Shown here piece by piece: positions 52,101 to 62,085 of a stretch of DNA of 64,000 nucleotides. Position 1 is the stretch's first letter; each line of letters opens with the position of its first letter. Both the position numbers and the translations under genes were made by a program. Under the pieces are notes generated by a model that was not told the origin of the DNA, made no database searches, and saw only the letters and a list, made by a program, of their open reading frames with translations. The stretch covers positions 29,107,938 to 29,171,937 of the forward strand of contig OZ022576.1 of NCBI GenBank assembly GCA_963669155.1, given 5' to 3'. Source of the DNA: Arbacia lixula. Its lineage: Eukaryota > Echinodermata > Echinoidea > Arbacioida > Arbaciidae.

Positions 52101-54079
52101 ATTAATCCCATATTTGCTACTGTTTTGAGATCTTCAGTCACAGTTCAAAATCACTTTACTTTGACACCTCCAGAAGTCTAGTAAAGACTACCAATTTGTT
52201 TGGTACAGAAAGAGCAAATTGCCCAAAGTTGTGACAAAGTGAGGCCAGTTGCATGAGATAAGGCCTGCATCTATAAGAGAAAGCACATAATGCTCTCATT
52301 CAGTTTACTAAATAACACTTCACCCTCATTCATTGTAATGCAAAGTTAAAAAGCTAATGCACTCTTACCCTAGGAAGTGCATCTGGTTTCCTTGATGGAT
52401 CATCTATTAGAAGAAAAAGGCAAAAATAATTCCTCTTTTTGTTTACATTTCCACTTTTTATGTATTTCAATTCTTCATGATATAAAAATAAGGACAGTTT
52501 ATGATTTAATTATACATTTATACATATATTGGACAAAGGTGGAATTAAAATCACACAAATCTAAGCGATTTGTCACATTAGTCATATTAGTCACACCACC
52601 AAAAATATGAGTTTTCATAACAAAACAAACTTGTATGTAGTTTTTGAAATGATATCATTTAATGATTGTTCATTCTACTAGAATTCACCCTTTACCCCTT
52701 TTCTTTTGATGAGGTGGGCCCAATTAATCAATAGCCTTACTTGAATAATTAATATAGAAACATGCACACATGTTTTTTTGCCTTTGCAATTTGCTTGTAA
52801 TATTATACAACAAGTGGAATGGCTGGTACAGATAATACCCCCAAATACACCAAAGAAATATTCAAGAAATTACAGTGACAGAGCAGCAAGACTGGTGGAC
52901 AGACATGTCAAATAAACAATACAATCAGGCCTACTTTACATGTAGTTAAGACAGGCATGTAGAAATATTGGAGAGTTGACCTCACAGACACACTACACTA
53001 CCTGATCTTGATGATTCCTGTTCACCAAACATTCGGCGAAGCACATCTTCCGACACCTGCCAATGATAAAGATGATTTGTTTCTTCAAAATAAAGGAAGT
53101 ATTTTACAAACATTTTCACTTTCAATGATATCTGATCTATATTTGATTGTGATATGTCAAATGGCTGACAAATTTGAGGCTGTTCACACGGGCATGCCAT
53201 TGTGTTTGCGTTGCATTGATTACAGAAACATAAAACAGTCGATAAACGAGCGACTTGATCACTTGAATATATTACAACAGCATGAACTTAATGCACTTCT
53301 GGACGATATTATGGTGGGTCCAGTTAGTTAGTCCACTAAATATTGTGTTTTGTGCAATTTTGTGATGATCCCTTCCTAATCAACCATTAAGTTTGTGTAA
53401 CTTAGTTTAAAGTAACTGACTTAGGCTACGTGTGCCCTAATCGTAAGAAATGAATAACCATCTCACTTTGGGAATTCTTTTAACATGTTTATCAACACAA
53501 CATATTTTGACTTATTCTACCCCAGACTAAGTAGGGCATTCAGAGTAGACCGAAAAATCAGTCTCTGTAGGACGTTGGATCCGCTGAGAGTGCATCTGGC
53601 TCCTCTGAACGCCGTATCTAGAGACAGAACATTACACCAGGAGGGCGTTTCTATTCGGGGATAAGTCCAAAAATGTAGTTTCGTTTAAAGAATGCGTCAA
53701 ATGAGACGGTAATTCCTGTCTAATTCAGAGGAGCCAGATAAAATCTTTGAGAGACGTAACAACGTAAGTCGCAACACTGACTGACTTTTTTGTGAGCATG
53801 CGTCCTGGCTATATGATCTGGATTCATTCTTGAAGTCTAACTTAACATGCTTAATGTTAAAGAACTTGAAAAGGAATGAATCCTGACTGAATGAATCGAG
53901 TTTAGATAGATTAGATTTAGATTAGAGACAGAGAGTTCTCTAAAAAGTGAAGTGGAATTGCTGGTTTTCTATGTAGCCTACACTTTAGGAACGCTTACTA
54001 AACTTACCTTCACAACCCCTCCATCTATATCTTGTTCCAAACTTATTCTCCGACCTGGAGAACTGCTGCTACCCCCCAT
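49169..54079 (-). CDS. CHCHD3: MICOS subunit MIC19 (CHCHD3-like)
   Basis: Seven exons on the minus strand: 54079-54008, 53056-53002, 52403-52369, 51478-51398, 50225-50155, 49860-49725 and 49207-49169. Together they encode 162 residues. The start MGGSSSS offers Gly2 for N-myristoylation, as in CHCHD3 and CHCHD6. Residues about 55-104 are a charged helix ending YKLTADQFQKAADEVEAKF. The C-terminal CHCH fold has twin CX9C motifs: Cys113/Cys123 and Cys134/Cys144, with ten residues between the pairs. These are substrates of the MIA40 import pathway. MIC19 links MIC60 to the rest of MICOS at cristae junctions. The product is shorter than human CHCHD3 (227 residues). Most of the missing part is the central coiled coil, so either a phase-0 exon was overlooked or the lineage has a short form. 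CHCHD6/MIC25 is the alternative name; the two vertebrate paralogs cannot be separated here. Confidence 0.88.
50534..51328. mobile_element. Non-autonomous element with CAGANATGCCAACC ends in a CHCHD3 intron
   Basis: The left end CAGAGATGCCAACC (50540-50553) and the right end, the complement of GGTTGGCATGTCTG (51309-51322), form a 14-base inverted repeat with one to two mismatches. CAATGG flanks both (50534-50539 and 51323-51328). A similar CAGACCTGCCAAC at 50883 may be a second, nested left end. The right part has repeated AAATCGTA words, a poly(T) run and A-rich tracts. No transposase frame is present. Confidence 0.6.
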
Positions 54080-56100
54080 TTTGGAAGAATTAAAAGTGGA
54101 AACTGACGATGTGGAGCACTCGGACAGACAGTTCTGTTCTACAGTTCAGTCCCACAAGGTTAAAATTGTGTAAGAGTTCAATCACTACACGCACAGGGCA
54201 CGAACGGCGAACGTGCAGCTTGTTTGTCGCCCTCTATGGGCCAACCAGAGAAAAAGCTTCAAATTCCTTTTATTTCCTTTGAAATTATTTTTCTTTATTC
54301 TGAACATGTTCCCCGTTATGACTACTTACATATTATTGTCACACTAAAACGACAGATATGCGGACAACCGGAAAGCGTACTTCACGAAGATATTTCAACT
54401 TCATTTTGAAACATTGTTACCAAAATATAGAAATTGCTAAATTCACTCCGAATAAGATAAGATAAGATAAGATTTTATTAATTCTATCGAATCGGTTCGG
54501 CCATGAACCGAAACTGATTGGCAGTCAGAATATGTAGTAAGATTAACTGACTGTATAAAATGCATATAAATACCCTTTCTTCCAATCAATACATTGATTA
54601 TACACGGTAGTTGGGGAAATTATCAAGAGGGAGGATTCAAAAGAAGGGGGGGGGGGCAAAAGAGGACTGAACACAAATGAGGTTTCATATGATTTTTTTT
54701 TTCAGGATTATAAACACCGATGCTCATCATTCCAGATTTACTAGGAATGAAAATATAACTTGTGGATGCACTTTTCGAACGAGTGGCCTTAAATCAGTTT
54801 GAAATACATGGTAGTCTTAAGAGGGTGGACGGGAAAGCTATACGGCCCGGCCTGATAACAGGGCTACCTATTTTGTGGTAGTTCTCATGAAAGGTCTTAA
54901 TCAATAGTCAATAATCAAATAATAGGGCAGATAAACGATATGAGGAACTGAGCGAAAATACATTGTGAAACTCCACTCAAGGTTGTGCACTGTATAAGGA
55001 AGCAAGAGCGTAAGCCTTAACTACAGGAAGTGACGGAAAGAAGGGAAGATGGAAAAAAAAAGGTAAAAAGGAGGAGCGGGGGGTGGTCTTTATTTAAGCG
55101 TCATAAATTTAGGACCGTAACAATAAAATAAACGATGAGAAATTAGAGTAATAGAGTAATAAAGCCCATACTTTGTAGGACGGATCGTTCGAGTGAAATG
55201 ATCTTTTTTATTATTCGATATGATGATAAATATAACATTACGATAATGTTCGACACAATACTGACAACGGGATGATTTACATTCGTTGCAAAATTGAAAG
55301 TCACGACATGCACAATTTCAATATGTTTCAAGAAAAACAATGAACAAAATACGTTTTTTCCAGCTATAAAGGCCAATAGATACAGTGTGTTTCGTAAAGA
55401 GAACAAACCATGTTTAATGACAACTGGGTGTTAGCTTGGGACACAACACAAATTAATTTAAAAATGAACAAAAAAGCGAATTATGAATGGCCGCTGGTGG
55501 TGGTTATCATGCTATATAGCTAAGATTTTAAAGATAGGTAAAGCTGAACAGAGAAACGCGTGAATGATACAGTCACACCGTAATTGTGAGGCTTATTCAT
55601 GGAAGCATAACAAAAAAACATGGCGGGTGTAATTATTATCTTTGACCATAATCATTCAAAACATTTTTAAACCGTGGAAATATTTGTACACTTCACGGGA
55701 AAGGAAGGCACGTCGGGAGAAATGTTACTGTTATAGTAATAGACGCACAGAATAGTGATGAACGAGTACGAATATAATACTCTTCTCTCTCCTCTTCTTG
55801 TGACAACGTTTTATACGTAAGTATAATTGACAAATTAAACATATGATGGTATGAATGACTTTTTGAAAGAGCTAGAGAATGAGAAAAAAGGGGAGAGGGA
55901 GAGAGAGAAAGAGAGAGAGGTAGTTAAAGTGTAGAAAAAGGCTCTAAACGATGTGATGCCTTCATGCCCCCTAACCCCTAACCCTGTGAGCCTAACCCCC
56001 CTACCCACCTCTCACACCAGCCCTCACTGCCCATGTTGCATAAAAAAATAGCCAAATATGAAGAAAGAAAATCCCTCGGTTAATGGGTTTGGTGAGGTTA
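54080..56100. other. Spacer between CHCHD3 and the P450 gene, with a possible LINE tail
   Basis: The CHCHD3 promoter should lie just right of 54080. At 54455-54485, AATAAGATAAGATAAGATAA followed by GATTTTATTAATTCTATCGA resembles the tail repeat of a minus-strand non-LTR element. Its body, if any, would extend to the right, but I cannot read a protein in it. A G-run lies at about 54647-54656. A GAGA tract occurs near 55895-55920. The P450 3' UTR occupies the right end. No gene is recognised. Confidence 0.45.
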
Positions 56101-58737
56101 TTAACGTTGACTCGCAATAATTTTGAATTTCTTAGGCGCTAGAGTTGAGGTGCGATGCCCAAAGCCATAATCTGGTGTCGCATCGTCGGGCAAGCTGAAA
56201 CGGAACCGCTGGAACAGGTTGGTGAAGAAGATGAACAGCTCCACTTTAGCAAGTTGCTCTCCGAGGCAAATCCGACGACCTGCACAAAGAAACGAGAACA
56301 TGTTAGTGCCGTCAATAAAGATCATGAATGCTTTAACAAAAAATAAAAAAAAGGTTAAACAAGCTTGCATTTCATGTTTCAGCACAAAGATTACATTATC
56401 TTCTGAGCATACTAACTTTCCCTTCCTGTATATTCAGCAAATTAATCAACGAGGGAGAGAAATATACAATATTTCAAAATTTGTTAAATCAAAAATGACC
56501 GACAGCAAAATAATGTAATACCTGCACCGAATGGCATGTGACCATCAGGCTTGGTCACTGTCTGACCGGTTTCATCCAAGAACCGGGTGGGGTCAAATGT
56601 CTCTGGGTCAGGCCAAAGGTCAGGGTCAAGGTGCATTCCGACCATGTTCATTAGAATGATGGAACGCTTGGGGAGGAAGTAACCTCGGAACACGATGTCT
56701 TCCGTGTTGATGTGAGGGATGCCGAGTGGTGCGATCGGACGGATTCGGAGGAGTTCGGCAATCGTCGCTTCCGTGTACGGCATCTTCGTCCGGTCCTCGT
56801 ACGACGGTGTGCCTTCCCGGCCAATGACTGCGTCGATCTCTTCACAGATCTATGGTTATCAACATCGAGGGGAAAAAAGTGAAACAGGGATAGAAATTGA
56901 TCAGAGCAATACGAGAAACAAATTAAGGATAGAATATTACTCTGGAATAGCCTGAGATGATTGCGAAACGAAATGTTCGTGAAGCGCGTAACCATACATT
57001 CACAAATGCCAAATACAATTTTCATGTACATGTAACACAATTATTCACTAATTTTCTTTCCTCAAAATAATGCCGTAGTTCCCTTTCCCAAAAATATCAT
57101 AAATGATCAAAGACTTTGAATGAACCTTTGTCTGGACGTCTGGGTATCCCGCCATATAGAGCAATGCCCAGGTCAGTGTAGTAGCAACGGTCTCCGTCCC
57201 AGCAAGATAGATATCGAGCAGTGTCCGCCATAGCAACGATTCGTCCAGGTATGTCACCTCCCCAGCGCCTTTTGCCCTGTCGATCTCTGCCAGGCACATG
57301 TCGATGACGTCTCTTACGACTTCGGGATCGAAAGACTCGCGGTGATCGATGACCTCTTGCTTCATCAACGCAATCAGAGAATTGCACATTGTCCGCTCCT
57401 TGGTAAACAACGGAGTGAAGTAGAGCCACGGCATCATTTCTAACGGTCCATAAAAGTTCTCTGCTCCTAGGACGTCCGTTATCAGCTGAACCATCTGCTG
57501 AAATCTAGCATCCGAATACTGGAACCGCTGGCCGGCAGTAATCGTTTTTATGATGTTGGCAACCGCGTAGTTGATAGTGCGGAACGGGTCGAAGGGTTTT
57601 TCTGCCGCCTTGGAAAATTCGCCACAGAGGATCTGAGCCTCCTCGTTGACTCCGTCGCCCATCGTCCGTTTACCCATGCCGAATTTCCGAAAGGCGAGAA
57701 GAAAGAAACGTCGCATGTCGCTCCAGGACTTCCCCTCCGCAAATATGATACTACCTGATAAAAAACAATTCGGACAACAAAATACAGACATCTGAATGAA
57801 AAAAAATAATGATCGGTAGCACAGCTAGTATAGTTTATGACGTCTTGATATCGTACGGAACACATTAGGCTCCTAATGACTTATCATATATTCGCCTTGA
57901 ATTAATTCGCTTGAAGGAGGGGCGGGAGCAGAAGGGCAAATCCGTAAATAATTTCAAAATACATATCAAAGATTATGATTCTTCAATACCAACTAAACAT
58001 TAACCAACCAACCAATCAATCAATCAATCTAACAGTCAACAAATAATAACCAATCAGTCAACACACCAAACAACCCGCCAATCGTTCAAACAGCCATGAT
58101 CAAGCGCCTCATGCATGAATCATCAACCTGCTGCCAAGCCAGCCAACATAATCAATCCACCAATACATCGATACATCAAACAATCACTCATTAGTTATCA
58201 ACATATCAACAAACAAATCAACAATATCAACTAATCCGCGAACACAATCAAACAACTAAACAATAATTAAGAACCGATATTGGCGGACAGATAACTTGAA
58301 AGTTTTGAGTTCAAAGTAAAGATTATTGCAAACTATTTCCCATTCTGCTGACCTTCATCTCTGAAGGCCACGTGAGCCAGGGGAGCGGTGTCGCGACCTG
58401 ACGTGATCTCAGCCTGCTTGACGAACAGCTCATGGACCATCCCGGGGTCGCTCAGGATGACGAGCAGCTTCGACCCCTTCGACACAGAGTAAATGTCGCC
58501 GTAGCGCCGGCGGAGGTCGGTCACCAGTTCGACAAGGTTGGGTGGCTTGGAGCGGGAGATGATACGGACGAGGTCGCTGAGGAAGATACTGGCCGTGGAC
58601 GGGCCCGGCGGCTGAGGCGGCCGAGGGCCGTTGGTGGCCGATGATGACCATCGACGACTGCGCACCCAGGAAAAGGTAAGAGCGGCAGCGGCGAGCCCGA
58701 GGAAAATTTGCGTTTGCGTCCACTCCATTCTGTTCAC
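56101..58737 (-). CDS. Cytochrome P450, CYP2 clan, microsomal
   Basis: Four exons on the minus strand: 58737-58353, 57754-57126, 56849-56522 and 56279-56101. They give 506 residues, the usual P450 size. A short hydrophobic N-terminal anchor (about 11-24) is followed by the proline-rich hinge PRPPQPPGP, which marks an endoplasmic-reticulum enzyme. The I-helix oxygen-binding motif is AGTET at 313-317. The K-helix ExxR is E370-R373. The meander motif is FDPTRF. The heme loop FGAGRRICLGE is split by the last intron, with the heme thiolate at Cys452. The stretch GKSWSDMRRFFLLAFRKFGM is a CYP2-clan hallmark. All catalytic motifs are intact, so it should be active. Substrate is unknown, and I cannot assign a subfamily (CYP2U- or CYP2J-like are possible). 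A second in-frame ATG at 58728 (MEWTQTQ) may be the real start. The exon 2 donor is a weak gttcat, but the frame and homology support it. Confidence 0.92.
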
Positions 58738-59200
58738 ATTATCTGTAGTTAAAAGAACATTAACAGCATGTCATAAAAGAAAGAAGCAATCAGAAAGTTA
58801 TCAATTTTCCTTTTGGACGTGTGTGCATGTGCATTTATTTTCTGTACCTCAGAGAAATTAAGTACTTAGGGTAAAGGAGATTTTGGAGAGATAGTTTCAG
58901 GCCCTATTTATTAGGCCACATATCCGTTTGAGACGTATTCAACCCAATAATTGACAGGCTGATTCAATCACTTACTGGCAGCCGCAGGTGAATTACTTTC
59001 GAAAAAAGAAGAACTTTTAAGTCATATAGGCATACTACATAATTATTATTAGGAAACCAAGATTAGAAGGGGCGGAGAGATAGAGACAGAGGGGTAAACC
59101 TATGATGAAGAACGAAAGAGAGAGAGAGGGGGGGGGGGGGGGGGAAGGGGGAATGAGAGGGGGGATGGAGAGAGAGAGGGGGGGGGGGAGAGAGATGGGG

Positions 59201-59237
<37 letters not shown>

Positions 59238-59998
59238 GATTAGATGAGAGAGAAGAGGGAGGGAACAGAACGAAAGAGGGAGAGATAATAATTTATTTAC
59301 TGGCTCAAGTTGAAACATATTCCGTGGATATATATCTATGCCTTGGTTAAGGGGCCTTTTTGTCTACTGTATATTATAACGTAGAATAACTTGTGGTAAC
59401 TTGTGGTAGCGAAGCTATTCTGCCTAATCTGAGCGATACCGGTAGAATGCACGTACGCAAGGCCCAAACACAAAGGGCTGAACCTGTAATCACTCTGCAC
59501 AAAACAGACTTCCAAACTAAGCAGGAAACGTATATCACGTCTGCTTTAAACGATATGCCTCACAAGAGAATAGGCCTATACGAGCAGGGAAGACTGCGAT
59601 AATGCAGTGACTATATTCGTGACAGTATCAGTCACACATCATAACGAAATAAACTCCACATAACATATGCCATGCATGCTTATTAATATGATTCCGCGGT
59701 ACAGTGTGCAAGCTGTAATTGATTTTACCTACCGTCGTGTTGGATGGGAAGAAAGCATAACGTGCTGCGGATGGTCCAGGGTGCGGTGCTTGCAAGCTCC
59801 GCCGCGCACGAGGCGATCAGCCAACATGGTCGCTCGTAGGCGGGCGAGCGGGCGCGGTAGTGCAAAGCGCGCCAAATACTTTTCAATGGGGAGTTCCCGC
59901 CACGTTTGACTGAACGTAGGTGAAGGAGATGGTGGGCCGCGATCCGCGGACCCGTAAAAGGAAAAACGAAGGTGAAGAATAACCTAGCACAGAATGGA
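58738..59998. other. P450 upstream region with GA tract and GC-rich patch
   Basis: A GA- and G-rich repeat fills 59118-59275. At about 59770-59905 the sequence becomes GC- and CpG-rich, unlike its neighbours. It contains GCGCGCCAAA (59867-59876) and TTCCCGCC (59894-59901), both close to E2F-type sites. This could be a promoter, but no transcript can be assigned to it. Short frames across it show no domain. Confidence 0.45.
59118..59275 (+). repeat. GA/G-rich simple repeat
   Basis: GAGA runs alternate with G-runs. The Ser/Leu/Pro-rich frame on the other strand is a product of the repeat. It lies about 400 bases upstream of the P450 start. Confidence 0.9.
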
Positions 59999-60680
59999 AT
60001 ATTTTCTTCGTTTCAATTCAATTCAATTCAATTTATTCCACTTTAAAAAAACAAGATGTAAAAAAATGCATAATGCTGTAGATTCACAAGTTTGTGGGGG
60101 AACCAAAATAAGCACGCAGGCTTGTTGGTATGGTCCCATTGCACATATAAGCACACGAGTCACAGTTAACTACATAACTTAACAAAACATACAAAAAAAT
60201 ATATTAAAAAAATTACAAGCATACAAAATATACCTTGGTAAAGAGAAAGGGGAGAAGAGGAAGAGGAGAAAGGGGGTTATAATTTTATTAGTGGGAATAA
60301 AGGAGAATGTAAAGAATGTTTTTCAAAGGTAGGTACCGTTTTAGTAAGAATTTGAAATAATTTGCACTATTGGATTGCTTCATTGATAGTGGTAAGACAT
60401 TCCAAAGTATTGGTCCAAAGTAAAAAAAAAAAGATACTTCTTTTTGTTAAACAGGTTTGTACTAGAGGGGTATGAAAATTATTTGCGTTTCGTGTATTGT
60501 ATGAGTGGACATGACAGTTCAATTGGAAATAATCTTTAAAAGGTAAAGGTAATAAATCTTTATAGCAATTGAACATAAAACATCTATTTGTAGTGAGATC
60601 ATATCATATATCGGTAGTATATTCAACTTGACAAAAAGAGGAGCAGCATGGGATGTATATGGAGAGCACTTCCAATCCAT
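59999..60680 (-). mobile_element. LINE 3' fragment (CR1/L2-like), minus strand
   Basis: On the minus strand the frame reads APLFVKLNILPIYDMISLQI, then MFNCYKDLLPLPFKDYF and HSYNTRNANNFHTPLVQTCL. It continues after a break at an A-run as GP.LWN-like and IK-like residues, the pattern seen at the C-terminus of many non-LTR reverse transcriptase proteins. The tail, on the plus strand, is the ATTCAATTCAATTCAATTTA repeat at 60017-60036, as expected of the 3' end. The copy is 5'-truncated and carries more than one frame break. The clade is uncertain. Confidence 0.68.
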
Positions 60681-60779
60681 TAGTTGTTGCTTTTCGGAAA
60701 AACCTCGGACAAGGTTTAATCTTGCCGTGAGAAGAGTATCAGGCCTATTTGGTGAACAACATGCATGTACACTTTGCAT

Positions 60780-61501
60780 AGTATATTACCTACTCATTGT
60801 GTGTTATTTGATGAGAATTTGTCATTAGTAAATGATGTACGTGATATGTGTAAATTTGGTCTCTATAAGCTAGTGAAGATTAGACAATATTTCGATAAAA
60901 GCACTACTGAGAGACTTGTCCATGCTTTTGTCTAATAAGTCACATTGATGATTAGTATCTTATTTGGTCTTCCAGATATATTATTAAGTAAGGTACAACA
61001 CATACAAAATTCCACTGCTCGCTTGATAACATGTACTAAAAAATGTGAGTCTATAAGACCTGTTTTGCATAACTTACATTGGTTGCCCGTAAATAAGCGA
61101 ATTATGTTTCAGATTTTAGTTATTTCATATCGATGTTTATATGGAAATTCTCCTGACTATATCCAAGAACTTATTACTTTGTATAAATCATCTCCGATTT
61201 TCGTTCAAATTCAAAGAATCTTTTAATGCAGTACTCCGTTAAAACCAAGACATACGGTCAGAGGTCTTTCCAGTTTGCCGCACCGTATGCTTTTGCATAA
61301 ACTCCCAGACTTTATTCGAGAATCTAAAACTGAGGATCAATTTTGCGCCAAATTGGAGAAATTTGTATTTCTTAGCGAAATATAGATTTTAATCATTTCA
61401 TCTTTGTTTGAATAAGGCTCTACTTCTTTCTTTCTCTTTTATGCGCATTGAGACTTAACTGTAAAATTGCACTATATAAGAATGGACTATTATCGTTATT
61501 A

Positions 61502-61567
<66 letters not shown>
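60780..61567 (+). mobile_element. LINE 3' fragment (CR1/L2-like), plus strand, with (ATT)n tail
   Basis: The plus strand reads DVRDMCKFGLYKLVKIRQYF, DKSTTERLVHAFV, then after breaks ILFGLPDILLSKVQHIQNST, ARLITCTKKCESIRPVLHNL and HWLPVNKRI. It ends with TYGQRSFQFAAP-like and LPDFIRESKTEDQFCAKLEK segments in another frame. This is the classic C-terminal third of a CR1/L2-group reverse transcriptase protein. It is followed by GCGCATTGAGACTT, GCACTATATAAGAATGG and a pure ATT repeat (61497-61567), the normal 3' tail of such elements. At least three frame breaks show it is inactive. Confidence 0.82.
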
Positions 61568-61568
<1 letters not shown>

Positions 61569-62085
61569 ACGCGTTTATCTTATTCACTTCTGTTAAAACT
61601 GTCTTGGAACTCAAACTGAAAACAAACAAACAAACGTCTATAATAATATACCCATGGGCCTATGGCCTTTAAAAAAAACCCACCGTCCGCCAACAATATG
61701 AACACAAAATGTGAAGGACCAATGTTCAAAAAAACTAAACGAAAACTAACCTTTTCACCAATTTGACACAAAGAATTGGTATCCCTGCTGCAATTTGCGA
61801 ATTCAAAAAAAACTGTGTATGCAAGCACGGACATATATTCGATTTTAGCTATAGTATTAATGTAGTGTTTGAATGACTTTAGTGTTTTAGTGTTTTGGCC
61901 TACAAAACAATGCATGCATCGGTGTCGTAGACATCAAAGCCATTCTTGCAGAAGCGAAGCTCTCCGCTGATTTCATTCACTAGTTTTGCATAGTGTTTTT
62001 GTGGCCGCGCCATCAGCGTCGAAGATTATGTAATGTTTCTATCTCACTGCGAGCTTCACAAGAAACTAGACGGAATATCCTCAGA
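61568..62085. other. ING3 upstream region
   Basis: About 520 bases lie between the LINE tail and the ING3 start. The segment 61930-62085 is less AT-rich than its surroundings and probably holds the promoter and leader. No TATA box or named site can be supported. No coding sequence is seen. Confidence 0.5.

Noticed and set aside
59667-59909. 80-residue basic frame in the GC-rich patch
   Set aside because: Arg/Ala-rich because of CpG content; no domain, homolog or splice partner recognised.
61420-61672. Poly-Asn and poly-Leu frames
   Set aside because: Products of the ATT repeat at the LINE tail.
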